Shown: positions 9,702-20,402 of the stretch, one piece after another | Numbering within the stretch: the first letter of the stretch is position 1 | Layout of the letters: each line of letters opens with the position of its first letter | Assembly (NCBI GenBank): GCA_018661465.1 | Contig: JABJIC010000018.1 | Coordinates: 1-64,000, forward strand | Direction: 5' to 3' | Length of the DNA stretch: 64,000 bases | From: Gammaproteobacteria bacterium | GTDB lineage: Bacteria > Pseudomonadota > Gammaproteobacteria > Pseudomonadales > Pseudohongiellaceae | The notes under the pieces: generated by a model | The model's database searches: none | Seen by the model: only the letters and a program-made list of their open reading frames with translations | Told to the model about the DNA's origin: nothing | Made by a program: the position numbers and the translations under genes

Positions 9702-10748
9702 ATGACTGTAAGTATGAAAGAGATGCTCCAAGCTGGAGTTCATTTCGGGCACCAGTGTCGCTACTGGAATCCAAAAATGGAGCCATTTATATTTGGCTCG
9801 CGCAACAAAATTCATATCATCAACCTCGAGCACACTGTTCCAGCCATGAATACGGCTTTGGAAGAGATTACGGATATGGCGAGCAAGAAGAAGAAAATCT
9901 TGTTTGTTGGAACCAAGCGTGCGGCGGGTAAGATTATCAAAGAGGAAGCCGAACGCGCTGGCATGCCTTATGTTAATCATCGCTGGCTCGGCGGTATGTT
10001 GACTAACTACAAGACCATTCGTGGCTCAATCAAGCGTCTTAAAGAGCTTGAGCAGCAGGAAGTGGATGGCACTCTAGGCAGATTAACCAAGAAAGAAGCG
10101 CTTATGCGTACCCGCGCCAAGGAAAAACTTGAGCGCAGTATCGGTGGTATTAAGGACATGGGTGGATTACCTGATGCCCTGTTCGTAGTCGATGTAGATC
10201 ACGAGCGCATCGCAGTAACCGAAGCTAATAACCTCAGAATTCCTGTAATTGGCATTGTTGATACAAATTCGAATCCAGATGGTATTAACCACATCATTCC
10301 AGGAAACGACGATGCAATTCGCGCAATTCAGCTATACGTTGGTTCTGTAGCCGATGCATGTGTTGAAGGTCGAGGCCAGAATGGCGGAGTAGAAAGCGAA
10401 TTCATCGAAGTTGATGATGAAGCACCAGCCGAGGCAGGTGAAGAAAAGACTGCAGAAGCTCCTGCTGAAGCCAAGGCTGAAGAAGTAGCTGAAGAGAAAG
10501 CTGAGCCGGAAGTGGAAGCTGCTGCGGAAGTAGTTGAAGAAGCCGTTGTTGAAGTTGAAGCCAAGGTCGAAGCTAAAGCTGAACCTGAAGCTGCTCCAGC
10601 TGCAAAGAAGGCTCCAGCTGCAAAGAAGGCTCCAGCCAAGAAGAAGGCTCCCGCTGCGAAAAAAGCTCCAGCAAAGAAAAAAGCTCCAGCGAAAAAGAAA
10701 GCTCCAGCCAAGAAGAAGGCAGCAGCTGACTCCGCTGATAGCGAATAG
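9702..10748 (+). CDS. rpsB: 30S ribosomal protein S2 with long acidic then Lys/Ala/Pro-rich C-terminal extension
   Basis: [22 protein letters not shown]...; 348 aa. Confidence 0.97.
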   Translation: MTVSMKEMLQAGVHFGHQCRYWNPKMEPFIFGSRNKIHIINLEHTVPAMNTALEEITDMASKKKKILFVGTKRAAGKIIKEEAERAGMPYVNHRWLGGMLTNYKTIRGSIKRLKELEQQEVDGTLGRLTKKEALMRTRAKEKLERSIGGIKDMGGLPDALFVVDVDHERIAVTEANNLRIPVIGIVDTNSNPDGINHIIPGNDDAIRAIQLYVGSVADACVEGRGQNGGVESEFIEVDDEAPAEAGEEKTAEAPAEAKAEEVAEEKAEPEVEAAAEVVEEAVVEVEAKVEAKAEPEAAPAAKKAPAAKKAPAKKKAPAAKKAPAKKKAPAKKKAPAKKKAAADSADSE

Positions 10749-10804
10749 CAATATTTCTGGCAGACATGTCTTGTGCTGTTAGTTTTAGTAGATGAAACGT
10801 AGAA

Positions 10805-10826
10805 GGGGGCGAATAGCCCCCTTTTT
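10805..10826 (+). terminator. Terminator/attenuator between rpsB and tsf
   Basis: GGGGGC-GAATA-GCCCCC-TTTTT. Confidence 0.85.
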
Positions 10827-10897
10827 ACAGGAACGAATCGAGAATTTTGTTCTTAAAACAAAAGTTCGAACAGATTAGATAGAAGGAATATAAAGAG

Positions 10898-11779
10898 ATG
10901 GCAAATATTACTGCAGGCATGGTGAAAGAGTTACGTGAAAGAACCGGCTTGGGCATGATGGATTGCAAGAAGGCTCTAAGCGCAGCCGATGGCGATATGG
11001 ATAAGGCGATTGAAGATCTGCGTAAGGCGAGCGGAATGAAGGCGGCTAAGAAAGCTAGCCGCGTTGCTGCCGAAGGCGTAGTAGTTACCAAGATTGCTGC
11101 CGATGGCAATTATGGCGTAGTTGTAGAAGTGAACAGTGAAACTGATTTCGCAGCACGAGATAGTAATTTTCTTGCCTTTGTAGATACAGTTCTTGAGCAA
11201 GCCTACGAAAATAAAGAAGCTGATGTACAGGCATTGCTGGATGCGGGCCTTGAGGATACACGTCAGGCGCTGGTTCAGAAAATTGGTGAAAACTGTAATG
11301 TTCGCCGCATTGAGCGACTGAAATTTGAAGATGCAAACAAAGGCATCGTTGAGAGCTATGTTCACAGCAATAGTCGAATTGGTGTATTGATCTCCATTAC
11401 GGGTGGTGATGCAGCTTTGGCCAGAGATGTAGCAATGCATATCGCGGCCGTGAATCCTATGGTGGTTCGCGCTGAGGACGTTCCCGAAGATGTGCTGGCA
11501 AAGGAATCAGAAATTTACGCTGCACAGGCACGCGAGAGCGGGAAGCCTGAAGAAATCATTGAGAAGATGATTAGTGGAAGATTGCGAAAGTACGTTGCTG
11601 AAGTAAGCTTAATGGAGCAAGCATTCGTTAAGGACCCGGACACAACAATTGCCAATCTTTTAAAAGAAGCTGGTGCCGATATTGTTAAATTCGTACGCTA
11701 CGAAGTTGGCGAAGGCATCGAGAAAGAAGAAATCGACTTTGCCGAAGAAGTAGCACAACAGGCGGCAGGTAACACTTAA
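10898..11779 (+). CDS. tsf: Elongation factor Ts
   Basis: MANITAGMVKELRERTGLGMMDCKKAL. Confidence 0.97.
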   Translation: MANITAGMVKELRERTGLGMMDCKKALSAADGDMDKAIEDLRKASGMKAAKKASRVAAEGVVVTKIAADGNYGVVVEVNSETDFAARDSNFLAFVDTVLEQAYENKEADVQALLDAGLEDTRQALVQKIGENCNVRRIERLKFEDANKGIVESYVHSNSRIGVLISITGGDAALARDVAMHIAAVNPMVVRAEDVPEDVLAKESEIYAAQARESGKPEEIIEKMISGRLRKYVAEVSLMEQAFVKDPDTTIANLLKEAGADIVKFVRYEVGEGIEKEEIDFAEEVAQQAAGNT

Positions 11780-11803
11780 GAAACCCAAGCGAAGAAGGTA
11801 GCA

Positions 11804-12523
11804 ATGCCAAAACAGGAACGTAAGTACAATCGCATACTCTTGAAGCTTAGCGGTGAGGCACTGACCGGTGATGCCGATTTCGGTATTGATCCTAAAGTGC
11901 TGGATAGAATGGCGGTTGAAGTAGGTCAGTTAGTAGGGCTAGGCGTTCAGATTGGTATGGTTATAGGTGGTGGTAATCTTTTCCGCGGCGCGGCATTAAG
12001 CGCGGCAGGCATGGAAAGGGTTACCGGCGACCACATGGGCATGCTTGCTACTGTTATGAATGCTCTCGCCATGCGCGACGCACTAGAGAGAGCTAATATC
12101 CCGACTCGAGTAATGTCAGCAATACCAATGAGCGGTGTTGTTGAGCATTACGATCGACGTACAGCAATTCGTCACCTCAACTCTGGCGATGTCGTTATTT
12201 TCTCAGCCGGAACAGGCAACCCCTTTTTTACTACTGACACTGCGGCTTGTTTACGTGGTATCGAAATAGATGCTGACCTAATACTCAAGGCCACAAAAGT
12301 GGATGGCGTTTATTCAGCTGACCCTGAAAAAGATCCGAATGCAATTAAGTTCGAAAAGCTTAGCTTTGATGATGTTATTGAGAAGAAGCTTGGAGTTATG
12401 GATCTAACGGCGATCTGTCTCAGTCGCGATCATGAAGTTCCAATAAAAGTATTTAATATGAATAAGCCGGGCGCGTTACTGAATAATGTAATGGGTAAGC
12501 AGGACGGAACTCTTATTGAGTGA
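11804..12523 (+). CDS. pyrH: UMP kinase
   Basis: [22 protein letters not shown]...; syntenic. Confidence 0.97.
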   Translation: MPKQERKYNRILLKLSGEALTGDADFGIDPKVLDRMAVEVGQLVGLGVQIGMVIGGGNLFRGAALSAAGMERVTGDHMGMLATVMNALAMRDALERANIPTRVMSAIPMSGVVEHYDRRTAIRHLNSGDVVIFSAGTGNPFFTTDTAACLRGIEIDADLILKATKVDGVYSADPEKDPNAIKFEKLSFDDVIEKKLGVMDLTAICLSRDHEVPIKVFNMNKPGALLNNVMGKQDGTLIE

Positions 12524-12565
12524 AATTTGGTATTGAGTGAAATTTGGTATTGAGTAAAATCTGGA
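12515..12565 (+). repeat. Three tandem 17-bp copies spanning the pyrH stop codon
   Basis: ATTGAGTGAAATTTGGT x2 then ATTGAGTAAAATCTGGA. Confidence 0.95.
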
Positions 12566-12601
12566 ACTGCTTAAGTTCTGGCAAATAAGGCGGAGTAAAA
12601 T

Positions 12602-13159
12602 ATGATAAATGAAATCATTACTGATGCTGAAGAACGCATGCAAAAAAGCGTTGCTTCGCTGGAAGAAGCTTTCAAAAAAATTAGAACTGGTCGCGCCCAT
12701 CCCAGTATTCTGGATTCGGTGATGGTTTCCTACTATGGAACCGACACTCCTTTAAGTCAGTTAGCTAACGTTAATGTAGAAGAAGGGCGTTCATTGCTGA
12801 TTTCTCCCTGGGAGAAGCCAATGATCTCTGAAATAGAAAAAGCCATCATGAAATCTAATCTCGGGCTTAACCCTTCTAACAATGGAGACACTATCCGTGT
12901 TCCCATGCCACCCCTCACTGAAGAAACTCGCAAGGAATATACGAAACAGGCAAAGCAGGAAGCTGAGAATTGTCGAGTAGCTATCAGAAATATCCGAAGA
13001 GATGGAAATTCCGACTTCAAAGATCTTGAAAAAGAAAAAGAGATTAGCGAAGACGAGCAGCGTAAGGCTGAGGATCAGGTTCAGAAGCTCACTGATAAGT
13101 ATATTGCGCTTGTCGATTCGACCTACCAGCATAAAGAGACGGATCTGCTTTCCATATAA
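12602..13159 (+). CDS. frr: Ribosome recycling factor
   Basis: EERMQKSVASLEEAFKKIRTGRAHPSILD. Confidence 0.97.
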   Translation: MINEIITDAEERMQKSVASLEEAFKKIRTGRAHPSILDSVMVSYYGTDTPLSQLANVNVEEGRSLLISPWEKPMISEIEKAIMKSNLGLNPSNNGDTIRVPMPPLTEETRKEYTKQAKQEAENCRVAIRNIRRDGNSDFKDLEKEKEISEDEQRKAEDQVQKLTDKYIALVDSTYQHKETDLLSI

Positions 13160-13227
13160 GAAGTATCTTGTTTCCCAGTTTTATTTCCTGCTATTAATCA
13201 GGTGGCATAGGTACGATAATATCCAGT

Positions 13228-14001
13228 ATGACGCCTGACTCTGAATCTGAATTCCCGCAGCATATAGCCATCATAATGGATGGCAATAATCGCTGGGCAC
13301 AGGGAAGAAATCTCGCCCCTAAGTCTGGCCATCGACACGGTGCCGAAGCGGCACTGGAAGTTGCTAACTCCTGTGTATCGCGAAATATTCCCTATCTCAC
13401 CCTTTTTGCTTTCAGTAGCGAGAACTGGGTGCGCCCGATTAAAGAGGTTAGGGGCCTAATGGCGCTGTTTCTTTCCGTTTTAAAGCGTAAAGAAATCAAT
13501 CAGTTGCATGAAAAAAACGTTCGTTTGAAATTTATAGGCAACCGCTCAGGGTTCTCTGAAAAGCTACAATCTAATATGGCTGACGTGGAAAAGCTCACCC
13601 AGGCCAATACCGGCACAACAATAATTATTGCCGCGGACTATGGTGGTCGTTGGGATATTGCCAATGCTGCCAAATTGATTGCTGAGAAAGTTGTGAGTAA
13701 AGAGCTGGATGGGTCGAAAATAGATGGGGAAATGCTGCACCGATTTACAAGCCTTAGTGAGTTTCCTGATCCAGACCTTTGCATAAGGACTGGCGGTGAG
13801 CGCCGTATTAGCAATTTTTTGCTTTGGCAATTTGCCTACACTGAGTTTTATTTTACAGAATGCTATTGGCCCGATTTTAACGATGAGCAATTTCAACTAG
13901 CGCTTGATAATTATTCAAGTCGGCAGCGGCGTTTCGGCGGACATAATCAGGACGAAGGTAACTCTTCCGATGAACTCGTATCAAAGGGGAATGATAAGTA
14001 A
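13228..14001 (+). CDS. uppS: Isoprenyl transferase (undecaprenyl diphosphate synthase)
   Basis: HIAIIMDGNNRWAQGRNLAPKSGHRHGAEA. Confidence 0.96.
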   Translation: MTPDSESEFPQHIAIIMDGNNRWAQGRNLAPKSGHRHGAEAALEVANSCVSRNIPYLTLFAFSSENWVRPIKEVRGLMALFLSVLKRKEINQLHEKNVRLKFIGNRSGFSEKLQSNMADVEKLTQANTGTTIIIAADYGGRWDIANAAKLIAEKVVSKELDGSKIDGEMLHRFTSLSEFPDPDLCIRTGGERRISNFLLWQFAYTEFYFTECYWPDFNDEQFQLALDNYSSRQRRFGGHNQDEGNSSDELVSKGNDK

Positions 14002-14858
14002 TGTTATTGCAAAGAATCATTACTGCTTTGGTACTTTTGTTCGCGTTTGTCGCGATTACAATATTTCTCTCGGCTTTTCAGTTCTCGGTCTTACTTGCTC
14101 TGCTGGTTTTGATTGCCGCGTGGGAGTGGGCTGGATTTATCGGTCTGACCGGAGTTTCAGGTAAGCTGCCTTATCTTGCTACGCTTGCCGCCATGGAGCT
14201 CGGCATATTCTTTTTGTTAGGAATTAATCCCGAAGCATTATCTCTAGATGAGCTTCGAGTTTCGATGTTACTGATCCTGGGTTTGATATTTTGGGTGTTA
14301 TCATTGTTTATGCTAGTCGGCTTTCCTGATAATAAGTCCCTGTGGAATGATGAGTCGAAAATTGCGGTGATGGGTATATTTGCTCTGCTGCCAACATGGG
14401 TAGGTTTGCTCACTCTGAAGTATCTTGATCCAACCGGACACTACCTGCTTGCTTTAGTGATTCTGGTTGCTGCAGTGGATGTAGGCGCCTATTTTGTCGG
14501 CGTGAATTTTGGTTCAAAGAAACTTGCTCCAAACCTGAGCCCCAAAAAATCCTGGGAAGGAGTGTGGGGAGGTCTTGCTGTGTGCATGTTGGTTGGTGTT
14601 GGGTTTATCTGGGGTTTACACACTTATGTTGAGCCGTTGACAATATTTCAAATCGGCTTATTACTGCTGCTTATGATCCTGCTGTGCTTCTTTAGTGTTA
14701 TTGGGGACCTGGTTGAGAGCATGCTTAAACGCAACCAGGGAATTAAAGACAGCGGTGCGATATTGCCTGGTCACGGCGGAATGCTGGACAGGATTGATGG
14801 CTTGATGGCTGCCACTCCGGCGTTTGTTCTAACACTGATGCTCGTATTGAATATGTGA
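14001..14858 (+). CDS. cdsA: Phosphatidate cytidylyltransferase
   Basis: Polytopic; SPKKSWEGVWGG and GDLVESMLKRNQGIKDSGAILPGHGGMLDRIDG. Confidence 0.96.
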   Translation: MLLQRIITALVLLFAFVAITIFLSAFQFSVLLALLVLIAAWEWAGFIGLTGVSGKLPYLATLAAMELGIFFLLGINPEALSLDELRVSMLLILGLIFWVLSLFMLVGFPDNKSLWNDESKIAVMGIFALLPTWVGLLTLKYLDPTGHYLLALVILVAAVDVGAYFVGVNFGSKKLAPNLSPKKSWEGVWGGLAVCMLVGVGFIWGLHTYVEPLTIFQIGLLLLLMILLCFFSVIGDLVESMLKRNQGIKDSGAILPGHGGMLDRIDGLMAATPAFVLTLMLVLNM

Positions 14859-14908
14859 GCAATGGTCATTGATGGTTCTGAAATGGATCAGATGAGAAAA
14901 CAAATAGA

Positions 14909-16099
14909 ATGAGTTCCAATACACTAACAATTCTTGGATCAACTGGCTCAATTGGTTGTAGCACGCTAGCCGTGGTCGAGCAGAATCCTCAATATGAAAT
15001 TCATTCATTGAGTGCTCACCAAAATGTTGATCTTCTCTTTAAGCAGTGCCTCAAATTTAAGCCCCGTTACGCTGTAGTAAGTGACCTTAAAGCGGCGGAA
15101 TTGATGGCGAAGCTGTTGAGCGAAAGCGAGCTTGAAACAGAGCTGCTCACTGGGGAGGAGTCTCTGCTGAGTGTTGCTGCCGATCAGGGATCATCAATTG
15201 TGATGGCAGCCATTGTTGGTGCCGCTGGACTGGAGTCAACCCTTGCTGCGGTTAAGGCAGGGAAGAAGGTTCTACTGGCTAATAAAGAACCATTGGTTAT
15301 GACCGGTAATCTGCTGATGGAAGCGGTGAAAACCTCAGGTGCCACTTTGCTTCCTATCGACAGCGAGCACAATGCAATTTTCCAGTGTCTGCCTCATGTA
15401 GAAGAAGGTCTAAGTAAAAGCCAGACTCGCTTTGTAGACAAACTGGTATTGACGGCCTCCGGCGGCCCATTTCTGACCACCGATCTCGATAAATTTGCTG
15501 ACATTACTCCAGAGCAGGCCTGCAAACACCCCAAATGGTCCATGGGTCAGAAGATTTCGGTGGATTCAGCCACAATGATGAATAAAGGTTTGGAATTCAT
15601 TGAGGCCTGTCACTTATTTGGTCTGGCTGCTGATAGGGTGGAGGTAGTAATCCATCCCCAGAGCATTATCCACTCCATGGTGCATTATCGGGACGGTTCG
15701 GTCCTGGCACAAATGGCGGCTCCAGATATGAGGGTTCCCATAGCGAATGGTCTAGCCTGGCCAGAACGCATTGAGTCTGGCGCCAACAGTCTTGAATTGG
15801 TCAACGAAGAGCCGCTTCAGTTCTATAAGGCTGATTTACAGCGATTCCCCTGTCTGCAAGCCGGTATGGAAGCTGCAGAGCAAGGCGGAACTGCTCCAGC
15901 GGTGCTAAATGCGGCTAATGAAGTGGCGGTTGCGGCATTTTTGGCTGGAGATATCTCTTTTGCCTCGATTCCCTTAATTATTAGGGCTGTAGGGGCGAAA
16001 ATACCTTGTGAAGCAACACCATCTCTCGCTATTATTCGTGGCGTCGACGCGCAGGCACGCGCATTAGCTAATGAATTGATATTAAAGGATTTCTGCTGA
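14909..16099 (+). CDS. dxr: 1-deoxy-D-xylulose-5-phosphate reductoisomerase
   Basis: LTILGSTGSIGCSTLAVV; LANKEPLVMTG; SATMMNKGLE. Confidence 0.97.
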   Translation: MSSNTLTILGSTGSIGCSTLAVVEQNPQYEIHSLSAHQNVDLLFKQCLKFKPRYAVVSDLKAAELMAKLLSESELETELLTGEESLLSVAADQGSSIVMAAIVGAAGLESTLAAVKAGKKVLLANKEPLVMTGNLLMEAVKTSGATLLPIDSEHNAIFQCLPHVEEGLSKSQTRFVDKLVLTASGGPFLTTDLDKFADITPEQACKHPKWSMGQKISVDSATMMNKGLEFIEACHLFGLAADRVEVVIHPQSIIHSMVHYRDGSVLAQMAAPDMRVPIANGLAWPERIESGANSLELVNEEPLQFYKADLQRFPCLQAGMEAAEQGGTAPAVLNAANEVAVAAFLAGDISFASIPLIIRAVGAKIPCEATPSLAIIRGVDAQARALANELILKDFC

Positions 16100-16160
16100 G
16101 AAAAAGAGCAGGGGAAACAAGCCCTCTGCCTCTTCTATGAATCAGCGACGTTAAATCAAA

Positions 16161-17552
16161 ATGATACTGGAATTTCTTATCAACGGGCTTGCCCTCATTG
16201 TGACCTTGGGCATCCTGGTTACCATCCATGAATTCGGGCATTTCTGGGTGGCGCGGCGTTGTGGGGTAAAAGTACTCCGCTTTTCCATAGGATTCGGAAA
16301 GGCAGCTAAAACCTGGATCGGTAAGGACGGCGTTGAGTACGTGTTAGCCCCCATACCTCTTGGTGGTTACGTAAAAATGCTGGGTCAGGAAGACACCACA
16401 GTAACCACCGCCAGTGAAGTTCCTGCTAGTCAGCAACATCTCTCCTTTGCCAGCAAATCCTTGTGGCAACGCATGGCAATTGTGGCGGCGGGCCCAGTCG
16501 CAAATTTCATACTGGCAATTTTTATATTTTGGCTAATTAATATTGCTTATGGCGTAACCGGAGTGGCACCGGTAATCAGCAATATCATCGAGGACTCTAT
16601 AGCGGAAGATGCCGGGCTGCGGCTTGGGGATGAAATCATCGCGGTAGACGGTGAGCCTACGATGATTTGGCAGCAAGTGACTATTCAGATGCTGTCTCGT
16701 ATGGGTGAAAGCGGAGAATTGTCCCTCACAATTGATCCTACAGATTCGTCCACAAATAGAGAGCTGCGGCTGCCAATTAGCGCATGGATGGGCGATGAAG
16801 TAGAGCCAGACCCTCTAAGGAACCTGGGCATTGTTCGTTTTGAGCTGCCGGCTGCTATCGCAAGCGTGATCGCCGGAGGCGCAGCAGAGCGCGGCGGGTT
16901 GCAGGCTGATGATGAGATCGTTTCGGTAAATGGTGAGGCGATTACTAGCTGGGATCACTGGGTTGATGTAATCCGAGCGAATCCGGAACTCGCGCTGGAT
17001 GTGGTTGTCGAACGAAGTGACGGAAATACCGGTCTGGTGTTGATACCAGAACGTACCGCCGCTGAAAATGGTCAGGACATAGGCACTATCGGCGCTTATG
17101 TGAAGCAGTCCACCTTGCGGGAAATACTGCCAGCCGATAGGTGGCGGTCTTTGGAATACAATGTCTTCACGGCGGTACAGCCGGCGATGAAGGAAACCTG
17201 GGACATGTCCGTTTTTGTTCTGGCGTCTGTCAAGAAAATGGTAGTTGGCCTTATTTCTGTAAAGAATATTAATGGGCCGATAACAATAGCTCAGGTGGCA
17301 GGAGAAACGGCAACCTACGGCTTGGAAGTTTATTTGGGGTTTCTGGCTCTATTAAGTATTTCTTTGGGAGTGCTTAATTTGATGCCGATACCTGTTTTGG
17401 ATGGTGGACATTTGTTGTACTACGCAATCGAAGCGGTAATTCGCCGACCAGTACCGGAAAGAGTACAGGCTTGGGGTTTGCAACTGGGGTTGCTGATGAT
17501 TTCGGGCATCATGATGTTAGCCATATATAATGACGTGAATCGATTTCTCTAA
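16161..17552 (+). CDS. rseP: RIP metalloprotease RseP with tandem PDZ domains
   Basis: VTIHEFGHFWVARRCGVKVLRFSIGFG; LNLMPIPVLDGGHLLYY. Confidence 0.96.
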   Translation: MILEFLINGLALIVTLGILVTIHEFGHFWVARRCGVKVLRFSIGFGKAAKTWIGKDGVEYVLAPIPLGGYVKMLGQEDTTVTTASEVPASQQHLSFASKSLWQRMAIVAAGPVANFILAIFIFWLINIAYGVTGVAPVISNIIEDSIAEDAGLRLGDEIIAVDGEPTMIWQQVTIQMLSRMGESGELSLTIDPTDSSTNRELRLPISAWMGDEVEPDPLRNLGIVRFELPAAIASVIAGGAAERGGLQADDEIVSVNGEAITSWDHWVDVIRANPELALDVVVERSDGNTGLVLIPERTAAENGQDIGTIGAYVKQSTLREILPADRWRSLEYNVFTAVQPAMKETWDMSVFVLASVKKMVVGLISVKNINGPITIAQVAGETATYGLEVYLGFLALLSISLGVLNLMPIPVLDGGHLLYYAIEAVIRRPVPERVQAWGLQLGLLMISGIMMLAIYNDVNRFL

Positions 17553-17611
17553 GAAGAATTTATTAATCAGCTCGCCGCCACGTAACACAATAAATTGAGA
17601 ATGCATTACAA

Positions 17612-20287
17612 ATGAATAAAGCAGTTTTTTGTTTGCTGGTGGCTTTTGGTTTTTCCAAATCCCTCTACGCACAGGATTTCACAATCGCTGACATCATCGT
17701 CGATGGCTATCAGCGTATTTCGCCGGGCATTATCTATAACCTGTTACCAGTTGGTATTGGTGATACGGTCTCCGAAGGTGTTCCCGCACAGATTATTCGT
17801 GAACTTTCCGAGTCTGAGTACTTCGATGAAATCGAAGTTGCCAGAGAAGGAAATATTTTGGTGATTACTGTCTTGGAGCGTCCTTCGGTTGCAGAGATTA
17901 CTATCGAAGGAAACAGCGTTCTCGAAACTGAAGACATTATCGACAATATGGCGAGCGCCGATATTGCCGAGGGTCAGATATTTACCCGTGCTGCACTTGA
18001 ATTAATTCAACAAGGTATCCAGGAAGTCTATTCTTCTCGAGGTCGTTACGGTGCTGCTGTAGAAATTGAAGTTGAGGAATTGCCGCGTAATAGAGTTGCG
18101 ATTAGTTTGACTATTAATGAGGGCGAGGAATCACGAATTCGTCACATCAATATTGTCGGCAACGAAGCATTCCCTGAAGAAGATTTACTGTCATTGTTAG
18201 AGCTTGGAACCAAACCCTGGTTTATGTTTCTTAGTCAGCGTGATCGATATTCCAGAGAGCAATTTACTGGGGATCTTGAGCGACTAGAGTCATTTTATCT
18301 CGACAATGGGTATGTGGAATTCAATATAGAATCCACACCTATTTCCATAACGCCTGATCGCAAAGAAGTGTATATCACCATTAACCTCAATGAGGGTGAG
18401 CTCTACACCATTAACGAGGTAGACCTTGCTGGAGATTTGGTAGACGCTGAAACACTGCTACGTGCAGCAATTTTCGTGCGCCCTGGTGAAACTTTTTCTC
18501 AGGGCCTGGTAACGGCTACTGAAGAATTCATGGTGCAATTTCTTGGAAATCTGGGATATGCATTTGCCGAAGCCACTGGCGTACCGGAAGTTAATGAAGA
18601 CGAAGAGACTGTCGACGTCACCTTCTTTATTGTTCCTGGCAATCGTACCTATGTAAATCGAATCAGTTATTCGGGAAACATTTCGACAGCAGATGATGTT
18701 ATGCGTCGAGAAATGCGCCAGCTGGAAAGTGCGCCAGCTTCCAGTTTGCAGATTGAGCAATCCAAGGTTCGTCTGGAGCGTTTAGGGTATTTCGAAACGG
18801 TTGAAGTGGAAACCGAAGAGGTTCCCAGCACTACGGATCAGATCGATGTTAATTATTCTGTAATAGAGCAAAGTTTCGGAGCCGTACAATTTCAGGTGGG
18901 AACTGGCGGTGGTGGAAACTTTTTCATCAGCAGTAGTTTGCAAGCACAAAATTTTCTGGGAACCGGAAGAACGGTTGGAATTGGCATTAACAAGAGCCGA
19001 TTTCAGAAGGGGCTTAACTTTCAGTATGTGGATCCCTATTTTACTCCGGACGGAGTAAGTCGCGGATTCAATCTATTTGCTCGCGAGATCGACTCTCCGT
19101 TTAACGTTTCAAGTTTTAATACAGCCTCATTTGGTGGCTCTGCAAGCTTCAGTTATCCGCTGAGTGAGATTGAAGCCTTGGGCTTTGATGTTAGTTATAC
19201 GCACACAGAATTGAGCGCGGGATTGGGCTCGGTTCAAGAAATAATTTCAAGCCCGATACTTTTCGATGGAGTTGATAGTTATGTAATCTCCCCGGCTAAC
19301 GGCAATCCTTTTGAGGGCCCAGTAGTAGATTCTGTATTGGGTAGTGTGGCGGATCTACGTGCCGATCAATTGCAGCAAAATACTGACCCTGGCTTCGTTG
19401 ACAAATTTGGCGATACTTTCGACAACTATTCTTTAACTGGTAACTGGTTCCGAAATACGCTCAACAGGGGGCAAATGGCTACCGCCGGTTCCCTCCATAC
19501 TCTGGGATTAGAGGTCACATTGCCAGGTAGTGATTTGCAATATGCCAGGCTCAATTATTCAAACCAGATTTATTGGCCGGTAACCCGTGATCGTTCATGG
19601 GTGCTTGGGCTGCGCACCAACTTGGGCTATGGCATAGGTTATGGCGATACTGAGGAGCTGCCTTTTTTCAATAATTTCTTCGCGGGCGGTTTAAGCTCAG
19701 CGGGCGTACTGAGGGGATTCGAAGAAAACAGTCTTGGACCCGAGAGTACCGCGGGAGCGCGCTATCTGACCGAAGGAGGTGTGTCTCTGCTTAAAGATGA
19801 AGACGGCAATATCCTACGGACTGAAGATGGTTTTGCGCAAGGGCGCGCAAATGAATTCGGTTACAGAACTACGCCATTATTCGATGAAAACGGCGATCAG
19901 GTGTTGGATGCCAATGGCAATCAAGATATTGCACTAGCAGTAGAAAATTTCTATCTGGATAAGGATTATGACAGTTTTGGTGGTAATATACTGGCCACAG
20001 TTACCCTGGAATTACTGTTCCCAGTCCCTTTTATGGATGATACCAGTCGAGTGAGATCGGCATTCTTTATTGATGCGGGAAATGTGTTCTCTTCTAATTG
20101 TTCCGAGAGACAGGCGCTTCTTAAGAATTGCTCTGATTTTGATTTAGGCGAGTTCAGGTATTCAGCAGGAATAAGCGTCACTTATCTTTCACCTTTTGGC
20201 CCTCTGACGATGTATCTGGCGGCACCATTTGGAAAAGAAGGGGATGACACCAAGTCATTTGACTTCACGGTTGGAAATGGTTTTTGA
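17612..20287 (+). CDS. bamA: Outer membrane protein assembly factor BamA
   Basis: POTRA domains plus barrel, VLRGF L6-type motif; upstream of skp-lpxD. Confidence 0.96.
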   Translation: MNKAVFCLLVAFGFSKSLYAQDFTIADIIVDGYQRISPGIIYNLLPVGIGDTVSEGVPAQIIRELSESEYFDEIEVAREGNILVITVLERPSVAEITIEGNSVLETEDIIDNMASADIAEGQIFTRAALELIQQGIQEVYSSRGRYGAAVEIEVEELPRNRVAISLTINEGEESRIRHINIVGNEAFPEEDLLSLLELGTKPWFMFLSQRDRYSREQFTGDLERLESFYLDNGYVEFNIESTPISITPDRKEVYITINLNEGELYTINEVDLAGDLVDAETLLRAAIFVRPGETFSQGLVTATEEFMVQFLGNLGYAFAEATGVPEVNEDEETVDVTFFIVPGNRTYVNRISYSGNISTADDVMRREMRQLESAPASSLQIEQSKVRLERLGYFETVEVETEEVPSTTDQIDVNYSVIEQSFGAVQFQVGTGGGGNFFISSSLQAQNFLGTGRTVGIGINKSRFQKGLNFQYVDPYFTPDGVSRGFNLFAREIDSPFNVSSFNTASFGGSASFSYPLSEIEALGFDVSYTHTELSAGLGSVQEIISSPILFDGVDSYVISPANGNPFEGPVVDSVLGSVADLRADQLQQNTDPGFVDKFGDTFDNYSLTGNWFRNTLNRGQMATAGSLHTLGLEVTLPGSDLQYARLNYSNQIYWPVTRDRSWVLGLRTNLGYGIGYGDTEELPFFNNFFAGGLSSAGVLRGFEENSLGPESTAGARYLTEGGVSLLKDEDGNILRTEDGFAQGRANEFGYRTTPLFDENGDQVLDANGNQDIALAVENFYLDKDYDSFGGNILATVTLELLFPVPFMDDTSRVRSAFFIDAGNVFSSNCSERQALLKNCSDFDLGEFRYSAGISVTYLSPFGPLTMYLAAPFGKEGDDTKSFDFTVGNGF

Positions 20288-20402
20288 TTGGGGTTTTAGT
20301 AAAAATGTATTTAGCCCTACAGGGCTAAGTTTGAAGTAGAATTGCAGAAACAACTATATTGATAGTTCGAGATTGGCAGTTCGGTTTATTTGGAGATATT
20401 AC

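Noticed and set aside
10328-10782. Antisense and alternative-frame ORFs over the rpsB tail ([12 protein letters not shown]..., [11 protein letters not shown]..., [13 protein letters not shown]...)
   Set aside because: They are shadow ORFs created by the low-complexity GCTCCAGCAAAGAAG repeats in the S2 tail.
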